Positions 7,882 through 15,927 of a stretch of 64,000 bases of DNA are shown here, one piece after another. The translations under genes were made by a program, and so were the position numbers. This DNA is from Methylobacterium sp. W2 (GTDB lineage: Bacteria > Pseudomonadota > Alphaproteobacteria > Rhizobiales > Beijerinckiaceae): positions 62,001 to 126,000 of the forward strand of contig NZ_VMOA01000007.1 in assembly GCF_020662345.1 (NCBI RefSeq). The letters are read 5' to 3'. The notes beneath the pieces are model-generated. The model did not search any database. It saw nothing but the letters and a program-made list of their open reading frames with translations, and had not been told where the DNA came from. Every line of letters starts with the position of its first letter. Within the stretch, counting starts at the first letter, position 1.

Positions 7882-8045
7882 TGTACTTCCCGGAAGTTTG
7901 ATCGGATAGGACTCAAAAGTACGAAACGTCCAGTCTGAGCGACTGCCATTGCCAATGACTGTTCCAAGGGCCTGGAATCGCAGAAGCAACCGAAGGCTGT
8001 CGGCGCCGCTGTAGAGCCATCACAGCTCCTGCATATGAGGTTGCC

Positions 8046-8339
8046 TCAGCGGGCCTCAACCTTCAGGCAGGTGAAGGCGACCGGCAGGGCCTTGCCGCTC
8101 TCTGCCTTCCTCGTGAACGAGGCGGCGTTAGCGGTGGTCGAGGCGAAGGCGTGCTCGATGTCCGGGCTGTCGACCGGGAGGACGTAGTCCTGGCCGCTCT
8201 GCACGCCCTCGGTCGGATCGAACACCCGGATGGTCATGTTGAAGGGCTTCAGTTCCGTCCTCACCACGCCATCCGCCCGGACCTAGGTTGCGCCGAAAAG
8301 GATAAGGGCAGTCACCGCCGCCACGATGGAATTGCGCAT
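8046..8339 (-). pseudogene. Small secreted protein interrupted by an in-frame TAG
   Basis: From the ATG at 8339 the frame reads MRNSIVAAVTALILFGAT, then TAG at 8283-8285, then continues in the same frame as VRADGVVRTELKPFNMTIRV to a stop at 8046. It is a signal peptide joined to a roughly 75-residue mature domain, with a single nonsense codon exactly in the signal region. One base change (CAG to TAG) would explain it. GAGGA overlaps the catalase-like stop just upstream, so it was built as the second gene of that operon. A GTG at 8267 could still start the mature part, without a signal. The family is unknown. Confidence 0.6.
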
Positions 8340-8350
8340 GCGGTCTATCC

Positions 8351-9442
8351 TCAGTGCCCGGCATCGGGCTCGTGGATGGGGCAGCCGTTGAAACGTTCGC
8401 GGAACTCCGCCGAGTGCTTGTAAGGGGCATTGCGGGCACGGTTGATGTTGCCGAGCGGCCGATGCGCGGCGAGCCCGGTCCAGACGCTGAAGCGCATGCC
8501 TTCGTCGACCGCCTGCACGCGGGCCGGTTCCCAGCTGTCCTGCGGCCGGACTGTGATGAGGCCGACCCGCTGGAACGGCGCCTCCTCCTCGTTCCACTCG
8601 ACGGTCGGGTCCTCGATGGGCTGGCGTTCGAGGTCGCGGCAGAGCTGGACCCGGAACTCCCACGTCCCCTCGATGCCCACCATCTCGGAACGGACCGTCT
8701 CGCGGATCGCATCCGGCCGGCCGGAGGCGTCGATCTCGGTGCCGGTGAGCGCGGTCAGGGAAGGGGCCACCGGGGCAACCGAGAACTTGGCGATGTGCTC
8801 GCCGTACCGGAACGGCGTGACGCTGTAGTAGGTCTCGCCGAGCGGATCGACGTTGGGCGCGCCACCGAGGGATCCGAGGGTTGCGCTCTCTATGCCAACC
8901 GCAGTCAGCGCCTTGTTCACCCCACGCAGCACCGTCGAGGCCGCAACCTTTAGGCCCTCCACCCGGTCGGTGGTCTTGGCGAGCAGCTTGAGGCTGCCCA
9001 GGAACTTCTCGGTGTTCGACGCCTGGAAGACCTTGCCGTTGACCATGATGAAGTTCTGGGTGGTGCCCTCGGCATCGGGCAAGCGTTCTCCGGCGACGTC
9101 CAGAACCTTCAGGGCGAGGCCGCGCGGCAGGGAGATGGCATCCGGCAGGATGTCGCCGGCGTTGGTCGACATCCGCATGATGACCTTGTGCTCGAAGGGC
9201 GCGGCGAACAGGCCCTGCGCCAGTTCAGGTGGCAGGTCGGCGTCGATTCTCAGCACGCCCTCGAGAATGCCATGCGCCTTAGCGTGGACGGAGCGGACGG
9301 CGTGGCCTGAGTCGTCGGCGACCGTTTTCAGGATCGTGTCGAACGTCTCGTTCAGTCCCTCGATGGTTTTCCCCTCGTCGGGCCTCACGACCTCGACGTC
9401 GGGGCTGTAGCGGACAGGTGCGTGCAAGGCTCCGGACTCCAT
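8351..9442 (-). CDS. Catalase-family (y4iL-like) protein, copy 1
   Basis: A 363-residue member of the catalase-like superfamily. The distal-site region is HAVRSVHAKAHGILEG (about residues 49-64), where the second His aligns with the catalytic His of catalases. PPELAQGLF and LPRGLALKVLDVAGERLP are shared with the second copy at 11065. Near the C terminus FSVWTGLAAHRPLGNINRAR occupies the place of the proximal heme motif, but the tyrosine ligand of true catalases is not evident. The ATG at 9442 has GGAG close by; a TTG at 9451 is an alternative. It is divergent from the DJ-1 gene and followed by the interrupted secreted protein. Activity could be peroxidatic or isomerising. Confidence 0.85.
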   Translation of the reverse strand: MESGALHAPVRYSPDVEVVRPDEGKTIEGLNETFDTILKTVADDSGHAVRSVHAKAHGILEGVLRIDADLPPELAQGLFAAPFEHKVIMRMSTNAGDILPDAISLPRGLALKVLDVAGERLPDAEGTTQNFIMVNGKVFQASNTEKFLGSLKLLAKTTDRVEGLKVAASTVLRGVNKALTAVGIESATLGSLGGAPNVDPLGETYYSVTPFRYGEHIAKFSVAPVAPSLTALTGTEIDASGRPDAIRETVRSEMVGIEGTWEFRVQLCRDLERQPIEDPTVEWNEEEAPFQRVGLITVRPQDSWEPARVQAVDEGMRFSVWTGLAAHRPLGNINRARNAPYKHSAEFRERFNGCPIHEPDAGH

Positions 9443-9593
9443 TTTCTCCAACTCGAAAATGAACCTCCCCGGCCGTCCTCCGTTCCATCACGCGTGAACG
9501 ACTTTCGGGATCGACGCCCTGGACGGGGAGTTTCGGCATGCGCCGCGACCCGTCCGGGAGTGGTCTGGCCCAACCGAAACGAGGAGAGAAGAC

Positions 9594-10163
9594 ATGAGCC
9601 TGCATGGACGGAAGATCGCCATCCTGATCGCACCGCGCGGAACCGAGGAACCCGAGTTCGTCCAGCCGCACGACGCGGTGATGAAGGCAGGGGCAAGTGT
9701 CACCGTGATTGGGCTGGAGGCCGGCGAGGCCGAGACGGTGAACGGCGACCTCGACCCGGGCGGACGCTACGCCGTGGATACGACCATCGAGGGGGCCTCG
9801 GCGGCCGAATACGACGGACTGGTCATTCCCGGCGGCACGGTCGGCGCCGACAAGCTTCGGGCGAGCAAGGACGTGGTCGCGTTCGTTCGGGATTTCTTCG
9901 CCCAGGGCAAGCCGGTCGGCGTTATCTGCCATGGGCCGTGGACGCTGATCGAGGCGGATGTCGTGAGAGGTCGCAGGCTGACCTCGTTCGCGACGGTTGC
10001 AACCGACATCCGGAACGCCGGCGGCGAGTGGGTCGACGAGGCGGTCGTCACCGACCAGGGGCTCGTCACGAGCCGTACCCCGAAGGACCTCCCCGCCTTC
10101 TGCGCCAAAATCGTCGAAGAGTTCGCCGAGGGTCGCCATCCCGGCCAGTCCCGGAGCGTCTGA
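9594..10163 (+). CDS. DJ-1/PfpI family protein
   Basis: A 189-residue type 1 glutamine-amidotransferase-like protein. It starts with a beta strand (KIAILIAPRGTEEPEF, with the conserved Glu of the active site) and has the nucleophile elbow PVGVICHGPWTLIEA (about 104-118), whose Cys-His pair is the DJ-1/PfpI signature; DGLVIPGGTVGADKLR lies before it. Members include Hsp31/YhbO-type stress proteins that act on glyoxal-damaged molecules, and intracellular peptidases. GAGGAGAGAAG precedes the ATG. It starts a plus-strand run: PfpI, SDR, catalase-like copy 2, MDR. Confidence 0.9.
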   Translation: MSLHGRKIAILIAPRGTEEPEFVQPHDAVMKAGASVTVIGLEAGEAETVNGDLDPGGRYAVDTTIEGASAAEYDGLVIPGGTVGADKLRASKDVVAFVRDFFAQGKPVGVICHGPWTLIEADVVRGRRLTSFATVATDIRNAGGEWVDEAVVTDQGLVTSRTPKDLPAFCAKIVEEFAEGRHPGQSRSV

Positions 10164-10220
10164 GCGCGGCAGGCATTCCGGTGCGGCCCGAGACGGGCCG
10201 CACCCCATCCAGGAGACATC

Positions 10221-10985
10221 ATGGGACGCTTTACGAACAAGGTGGTGCTGGTCACCGGCGCCGCATCCGGCATCGGCGAGGCCGCGGCGCGGCGCTTCGG
10301 GCTGGAGGGCGCGAGCCTGGTTCTGGTCGACCAGAACGGGGAGGGCCTTCGGAAGGTGGCGGACGGGATCGAGGCGGTCGCCGTCCTAGCGGAGGTCGCA
10401 GATCTCTCGAACGCCAGCCGATGCGAAGCTGCGGTAAAGGCTGCGGTCGACCGGTTCGGCTGCCTGGACGTGCTCGTTAACAATGCCGGCAAGGACCATC
10501 TCGGCAAGGTCGACGAGGGCGACATCGCCGACTTCTCGACGGTGATTGAGACCGACCTCTACGGCGTCTTCTACATGACCCGCTTCGCGCTGCCGCACCT
10601 CCGGGCAAGCCGCGGATGCATCGTCAACATATCTTCGGTTTCCGGGCTCGGCGGCGACTGGAACCACAGCTTCTACTGTGCGGCGAAGGGCGCCGTGACA
10701 AACTTCACCCGCGCCGTGGCGCTCGACGAGGCGAGGAACGGGGTGCGCGTGAACGCGGTCAACCCGTCGCTCGTCTACACGCCGTTCACCGCCAACATGC
10801 AGGACCAGCCCGAGCTTGTCGCAAAGTTCAACGAGCGCATCCCGATGGGGCGCGGCGCCAAGCCTGAGGATATCTCCGGCGTCATCGCCTTCCTGGCAAG
10901 CGAGGACGCCCATTTCGTCACCGGCGTGAACCTGCCGGTCGATGGCGGCCTGACGGCTTCGAACGGGCAGCCACGGCTAAGTTGA
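10221..10985 (+). CDS. Short-chain dehydrogenase/reductase
   Basis: A 254-residue classical SDR. The nucleotide-binding motif is VLVTGAASGIGEAAA (about 9-23), with a following acidic residue in LVLVDQN that favours NAD(H). NNAG appears at about 89-92, the catalytic Ser in NISSVSG and the Y-x-x-x-K in FYCAAKGA. The C terminus has the usual FLASEDAHFVTGVNLPVDGG. AGGAGA lies before the ATG. It is 57 bases downstream of the PfpI gene and 79 bases upstream of a catalase-like gene. The substrate cannot be read from sequence. Confidence 0.93.
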   Translation: MGRFTNKVVLVTGAASGIGEAAARRFGLEGASLVLVDQNGEGLRKVADGIEAVAVLAEVADLSNASRCEAAVKAAVDRFGCLDVLVNNAGKDHLGKVDEGDIADFSTVIETDLYGVFYMTRFALPHLRASRGCIVNISSVSGLGGDWNHSFYCAAKGAVTNFTRAVALDEARNGVRVNAVNPSLVYTPFTANMQDQPELVAKFNERIPMGRGAKPEDISGVIAFLASEDAHFVTGVNLPVDGGLTASNGQPRLS

Positions 10986-11064
10986 TCTTGCGTCGCGTCG
11001 GTGGCCGGACGCGAATCATTCGGCCCTTCCGCAACTCCATTCCTCATTTTCTGCGAGGCGGACA

Positions 11065-12147
11065 ATGACCTACCTGCGATACGCACCCGACATCGAGAAG
11101 CCCGCCGCGGACGAGCAAGAAACGATTGACGGCATCATCAAGGGCATGACGCAGCAATCGGAGACGGTTGAGGCCCGCGAGCACCATGCGGTGCGCGCCA
11201 GCCACGCCAAGAGCTCGGCCTGCGTCACCGGCGAGTTGACGATTTCCGCCGGCCTACCGCCCGAACTGGCCCAAGGGCTGTTCGCCACGCCCGGCATTCA
11301 TCCCGTGGCGGTTCGTTTCGCGCAGGGGCCAGGCGAGACTTTGGGTGACCGCGTATCGACCCACCGCGGCATGTCCATCAAGGTGTTCGACGTGCCCGGA
11401 GAGAAGCTGCCTGGCCATTCCTCCGACACCCAGGACTTTGTCCTCGCGACCGGGACCACCTTCCCCTCGGGCACGGCGGCCGGATTCCTGCGGGACGGCA
11501 CAGTAATCGGCAAGTCGACGGGACTGCCGGAAGGGATCAAAAGCGCGGTCTCGTCGACCATGCGCAACCTCAACCAGGCGCTGCACGCCTTCGGCACCAA
11601 CAGTGCGATGGCCGACTTCTTCGGCCATCCCTACAGCCATCCCCTGGCCGACAGTTACTTCAGCCAGGCGCCGGTCCGCTACGGCGACTACGTGGCCAAG
11701 CTCGGGGCCGTGCCCTCGTCCGAGAGCCAGCGCGCCCTCTCAGAATGGAGGCTCGATCCGAATCAGGACGAGAACGGCTTCCGCCATGCCACCGTCGCCT
11801 TCTTCCAGGAGCACGAGGTGGTGTTCGAGTTGAGGGCCCAACTCTGGGCGGACGCCGAGCAGCAGCCCATCGAGGACGCCTCGGTAGACTGGCCGGTGTC
11901 CGTCAGCCCCTACCGCACGGTGGCAACGCTGCGCCTGCCCCGTCAGGACGCCTACGCGCCGGACCGCGTTCGCTACTTCGACGAGGTGATGACCTTCCGT
12001 CCGGCCCACAGCCTCGCGGCGCACCGACCGCTCGGCTCCGTGATGCGCGCCCGGCTTCAGGTCTACCGCGCCCTGAGCGCCTTCCGTCATCGCGAGAACG
12101 GCGTGGCGGAGAAGGATACCGCTCGCATCGACCGAATCCCGGCCTAG
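11065..12147 (+). CDS. Catalase-family (y4iL-like) protein, copy 2
   Basis: A 360-residue paralogue of the protein at 8351-9442. Shared landmarks are HHAVRASHAKSSACVTGELT (about 41-60), LPPELAQGLFATPG, THRGMSIKVFDVPGEKLPG, VRYGDYVAKLG, AEQQPIEDASVDWP and SLAAHRPLGSVMRAR. As in copy 1 the second His of the first motif corresponds to the catalase distal His, while the position of the proximal tyrosine reads F-R-P-A-H. Its closing 20 residues differ. It sits third in the PfpI-SDR-catalase-MDR run. A duplication around the divergent promoter at about 9500 could explain the arrangement, although the two copies have diverged a lot. Confidence 0.85.
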   Translation: MTYLRYAPDIEKPAADEQETIDGIIKGMTQQSETVEAREHHAVRASHAKSSACVTGELTISAGLPPELAQGLFATPGIHPVAVRFAQGPGETLGDRVSTHRGMSIKVFDVPGEKLPGHSSDTQDFVLATGTTFPSGTAAGFLRDGTVIGKSTGLPEGIKSAVSSTMRNLNQALHAFGTNSAMADFFGHPYSHPLADSYFSQAPVRYGDYVAKLGAVPSSESQRALSEWRLDPNQDENGFRHATVAFFQEHEVVFELRAQLWADAEQQPIEDASVDWPVSVSPYRTVATLRLPRQDAYAPDRVRYFDEVMTFRPAHSLAAHRPLGSVMRARLQVYRALSAFRHRENGVAEKDTARIDRIPA

Positions 12148-12290
12148 GCCGAACGGACCTGCACGCTCGCCCGCTGGGGCGACCCGGCAACGGTCGTCGT
12201 CTTGGGACGGATCGTCGAGAGGCAACTCAGATCGCGGTCGTCGCGCGAACGGCCCGGCACACAACGTCATCGGGACTCAAAGAGGCGGAC

Positions 12291-13310
12291 ATGAAGCACT
12301 CGTTATCGCGCGCCGTCGTCGTCCAGCCCGGAGGCGGCTTCGACCGGGTTGGGTTCGGCGAACGGCCGGTCCCAGAGCCGGGACCCGGCGAGGTCACCGT
12401 TCGCCTGCGCGCCAGCTCGCTCAACTACCACGACTATGCCGTCGTCAGCGGCATGTGGGGCCCCTCGGAAGCTCGCGTGCCGATGTCCGATGGCGCGGGC
12501 GAGGTCGAGGCGGTGGGGCCGGGGACCAACGAGTTCGCGGTCGGCGACCGGGTGGTCAGCACCTTCTTCCCCACCTGGCTGGAGGGGGCGCCCGAGGTCG
12601 AGGGCTTTGCGACCGTGCCGGGCGACGGCGTGGACGGCTATGCCCGTGAACGCGTCACCGTGCCGGCGACCGCGTTCACACGGGCACCCGTCGGCTGGGA
12701 TCACGCTGAGGCGGCGACCCTTACCACGGCGGCGGTAACCGCTTGGAGGGCCCTGCACGCCGATGCCGGACTGAAGGGGGGCGACGTGGTGCTGGTGCAA
12801 GGCACCGGCGGCGTCTCGCTGTTCGCCCTGCAGTTTGCGAAGGCCGCCGGCGCAACGGTGATCGCGACCTCTTCGAGCGGTGCGAAACTCGAACGCTTGC
12901 GCGTGCTCGGGGCCGACCATGTCGTCAACCACCGGCAGGATGCGGCCTGGGGCGAGACGGCGCGGCAGCTGACGGGAGGCCGCGGCGTCGATCACGTCCT
13001 CGACGTCGGCGGACCGGCGACGCTGGAACAGTCGATGGCGGCCGTGCGGGTCGGGGGCCACGTCTCCGTCATCGGCATCCTCACAGGAGTTGAGGGACTG
13101 CTTCCGCTGGTGCCTGCGCTGGTCCGCCAGATCCGGCTGCAGGGCGTGCTCGTAGGCAGCCGGCGCCACCAGATCGAGATGATCCGCGCCATCGACGCCA
13201 GCGATCTGAGGCCGGTCGTGGACCGCTGTTATCCCCTCGAAGGCTTGGTCGAAGCTTTCCAGCACCAGGAGAGCAATCGGCACTTTGGCAAGATCTGCAT
13301 CGAAATCTGA
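12291..13310 (+). CDS. Zinc-independent MDR alcohol dehydrogenase / quinone oxidoreductase
   Basis: A 339-residue medium-chain reductase. It has the GroES-like N domain ([13 protein letters not shown], then [24 protein letters not shown]) and a Rossmann domain with [20 protein letters not shown] (about 165-184). The cysteines that bind catalytic and structural zinc in alcohol dehydrogenases are absent, so it resembles the NADPH quinone-oxidoreductase/enoyl-reductase branch. The frame is open far upstream, but AGAGGCGG before the ATG at 12291 marks the start. It ends the detoxification run and its 3' end overlaps a weak minus-strand ORF. Confidence 0.9.
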
Positions 13311-13654
13311 TGCGGCAGCGGACGCCTCGGCATGGCCAGCGCCGCCTCGACGTAGCGCCAGCGGGCGGAGACAGCCCAGCCGCTACCCAATGCGAGTTTG
13401 GAGGCCAACAATGCGACGGCGAGCGCCACCTGTATCGCCGCCACGAGTAAGATCGTGCCGAAGACCCGGCTGAACAGCACAATCAGCACGCCTGGAAACC
13501 TGGGCGCAAACACCGAGCCGGATAAGAGGCGGCACCAAAGGTGGTACTGTGACGCGATAAGCAGGAGGACGGCGTCGCCGGCCTTCAACGCGAGAGGCCA
13601 CAACACCTGGGCGATTACGTACTGGCTGGGCAGATTGAAGATCAGGTGGAACAT
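13229..13654 (-). CDS. Weakly supported small membrane protein
   Basis: A 141-residue frame with three to four hydrophobic stretches ([55 protein letters not shown]), which look like real membrane helices. The last 27 codons overlap the end of the convergent dehydrogenase gene. GAGAG lies near the ATG. I recognise no family. It could be the remains of a membrane protein whose 3' end has been lost, since it sits against a umuC relic. Confidence 0.35.
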
Positions 13655-13708
13655 GCTCTCATGTCGGCGATGGTGGACCGTTGACGTGGTGTCCATCTGC
13701 CATCCGGA

Positions 13709-14191
13709 TTGACCCAGGCCATATCACCGGCCGCGCTTCGAGGGACGCTTCGGACTACGCTCGGCACGGACCACGTGACGGTATCCTTCCATATCTCGGA
13801 ACATGGCACCGGCAACCCGCAGCGATCCGTTTCGACCGTTGTCACCCTACCCGAAACGACGTCGGATACCCTGGTGCTGATCAAGGCAGCGACGGCGGGC
13901 GTGCGGCGGATCTGGAAGGCGGGCTATCGATACTTGAAGGCAGGGGTCATCACCGTCGCTCTTGTGCCCCTGACAGCCTCACAGCGGGCGCTGTTCGACG
14001 GTCTCGACCGCGAGCGGGGTTCGGCGCTAATGGACGCTCTTGACGCGTGCAACCGCCGCTGTGGGCGAGGGGCGGTGGTACTCGGCACGGCCGGCTTCGG
14101 GCCGCAGCGAACGTGGTCCACGAGATTCGATATGCGCTCGCCGCGCTACACAACCCGGCTCGCCGACATCCCAGTCGTCGGTGCCGCGTAG
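13709..14191 (+). pseudogene. umuC: 3' remnant of a umuC / DNA polymerase V subunit gene
   Basis: A 160-residue frame that corresponds only to the C-terminal part of UmuC, which is normally about 420 residues. The diagnostic end is MDALDACNRRCGRGAVVLG, then GPQRTWSTRFDMRSPRYTTR and LADIPVV, as in the C-terminal DUF4113 tail of UmuC/ImpB/SamB proteins. The polymerase catalytic and finger domains are missing, and no upstream frame supplies them. A protein from this frame could not be a working polymerase. Together with the nearby membrane ORF it marks a site of past rearrangement or loss of an error-prone polymerase cassette. Confidence 0.75.
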
Positions 14192-14370
14192 GCCAAGGAG
14201 AGCGGTCGTGGCCTCACGGTCTTCTGGCGGCGACTGACTGGAAAGCCTGCTGGCTCCCAGCGTCGCTGGTAAGCATCAGGGACACGGTGAATGGTTGTGA
14301 TGACCTCTCGCCCACGACCGCAGACAAAGGCAAGCTCGGCGAGCAGTCCCACCAATCGATCTGCAGATCC

Positions 14371-15495
14371 TCATATGAGTTGGGGGATGGCTTTCCTTAG
14401 CCGAGAATAGCCGCGATTCGACAACGGCCAAGCTGCCTTGTCCCAGGCCCGGCGAAGGCGCAGGCACCCCTGTGGCAGCACCATCGCCGATGGTCCGACC
14501 GGGGCCCATGCGGTCACAACCGGCAGGCTATCCGCCCAACCGCTATCAGCGTGGCCAGCCGGGCATCCGAAATGGGCTGCGGCACGAGCCAACACTTCCG
14601 CCATCGCAGCCTCATCCAGAGCCCTAACTAAGTCGGACGCGCCGTCCGAATGGGCAACGAGGCCGCCGATGCGCACGACCCGCGCGGCGCCGAGGGGCAG
14701 GCTTTCCGGGTGCAAATCGTCGAGGTGCAGGAGAAGTGCGACCTCACCGTCAGGCACCGCGTCGGCCGGCGGCAACGGTATTTCTCGGGGCGGCATCGGC
14801 TCGTCGAGGGCGTCGGGGTACTCATCGAGGCCGACCGCATCGAAACGTCCATCAGTGTAGCGCCGGATATTCTCGGCGCGGGCAACGTAGTGCTTGCCCC
14901 GAGTGTGCAGGCCGGCGACCCAGCGCCAGGAGAGCGTATTGCTGGCTGGATCGCCATCGACGAGGTGGCGCATGAAGAACTCGGCACCGAGGGCCCAGGG
15001 CAGGCGAAGGGTGAAGATCCAAATCGAGGCGAACCACATGCGTGCGTGGTTGTGGAGCCAGCGGGTTTCGACGAGTTCGCTCGCCCAGGCGTCAAAGCAA
15101 TCGATCCCGCTCCGCCCCTCTACCGCCGCCTCGTAGGTCCGCCGCAGGCCAGGCTCGACAGCGAGCCGCTCATGGCCCTTGGCGGCCAGCGCCAGGTAGC
15201 TTGTCCAGGCGGCGGGATGGGTTTCCATGTGACCCTTGAAGTAGGTCCGCCAGAACACCTCGCTGACAAACTTCGCGGCCCCCTCATCACCGAAGGTACC
15301 GATGGCCGCAGCGACGACCTCGGCCTCGGTGATAAGGCGCCGGCGCAGGTAGGGCGATAGGGCGGAGGTCGTCGAACGGGCCTCGGGTCCAAGGTCGAAG
15401 TTGCGGGAGCCGGCATACTCAGCCCCTCCATCCCTGAGGAAGGCAGCGAGGCGCTCGAGCCCGGCGGCGCGGGTCATGGGGAAAATGCGATCCAT
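14371..15495 (-). CDS. Photolyase/cryptochrome-like FAD-binding protein with atypical architecture
   Basis: A 374-residue protein. The first about 230 residues are the helical FAD-binding domain of the photolyase/cryptochrome family: SRNFDLGPEARSTTSALSPY, FWRTYFKGH, TRWLHNHARMWFASIW (flavin-site N-H-x-R-M) and DGDPASNTLSWRWVAGLHTR. The usual N-terminal alpha/beta antenna domain is absent: the protein starts with only about 25 residues before the flavin domain. A C-terminal segment of about 140 residues (VALLLHLDDLHPESLPLG, ARVVRIGGLVAH) looks alpha/beta-like. It could be a light-dependent DNA repair enzyme or a photoreceptor. It stands alone on the minus strand. Confidence 0.8.
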   Translation of the reverse strand: MDRIFPMTRAAGLERLAAFLRDGGAEYAGSRNFDLGPEARSTTSALSPYLRRRLITEAEVVAAAIGTFGDEGAAKFVSEVFWRTYFKGHMETHPAAWTSYLALAAKGHERLAVEPGLRRTYEAAVEGRSGIDCFDAWASELVETRWLHNHARMWFASIWIFTLRLPWALGAEFFMRHLVDGDPASNTLSWRWVAGLHTRGKHYVARAENIRRYTDGRFDAVGLDEYPDALDEPMPPREIPLPPADAVPDGEVALLLHLDDLHPESLPLGAARVVRIGGLVAHSDGASDLVRALDEAAMAEVLARAAAHFGCPAGHADSGWADSLPVVTAWAPVGPSAMVLPQGCLRLRRAWDKAAWPLSNRGYSRLRKAIPQLI

Positions 15496-15867
15496 AACCG
15501 AGAGCTAGCGCGCGGCGGGGAGAAGCCGATGCGACCGATTTTCGAGGATTAAGGACCATCGGTATTAAAACGATACCCATAAGAGCGTCACAGGCGGCCT
15601 AGGCCGGCCATCTCAGCCAAAGGCGAGGCTGCCCGCCGAAGGGGGCTCTCGACGCCTGAAGCCGCCTCCAGCGGCGAGGGAAAGGGGGCGCCCCGTAGGA
15701 GGGTCTCCGATATACGCGTCGTGGATTTTGGGTGGGGGCCTATCGTTACCGCGCCCCCGATTTCCGCTTGCCTGCATCTTGGTAAGCCCGCCGGCTTTTC
15801 CAACGTCCAAGGTCCGCGCCAACTTCAATGCGAATGGCCTTGAGGACTGTCCGCCCGCCGCCGTATG
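15496..15867. other. Intergenic region at the left edge of the integrated element
   Basis: About 370 bases with no supported gene. It contains GC palindromes (GGCCTAGGCC near 15596) and a short AT-richer stretch near 15540-15580. The boundary of the integrated element probably lies here, but I could not find a direct repeat shared with the integrase end. Confidence 0.4.
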
Positions 15868-15871
15868 AAAC

Positions 15872-15919
15872 AGGAAGGCCCCCGGCACTGAATGTAAGAT
15901 CAGCGCCGGGAGCCTTCCT
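15872..15919 (-). terminator. Terminator hairpin after the DUF927 gene
   Basis: AGGAAGGCCCCCGGC (15872-15886) pairs with GCCGGGAGCCTTCCT (15905-15919) with one mismatch, separated by an about 18-base loop. On the minus strand the stem begins nine bases after the stop of the DUF927 gene and is followed by GTTTCAT, a weak T-run. It fits an intrinsic terminator for the element's leftmost gene. Confidence 0.65.
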
Positions 15920-15927
15920 ATTTGAAC

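Noticed and set aside
8283..8285. TAG as a recoded amino acid such as pyrrolysine
   Set aside because: No pyrrolysine machinery or recoding element is visible and other genes here use TAG as a stop; a nonsense mutation is simpler.
15588..15888. Short minus-strand frames at the element's left edge
   Set aside because: Gly/Pro/Arg-rich, no ribosome sites, and the terminator of the DUF927 gene lies at their beginning.
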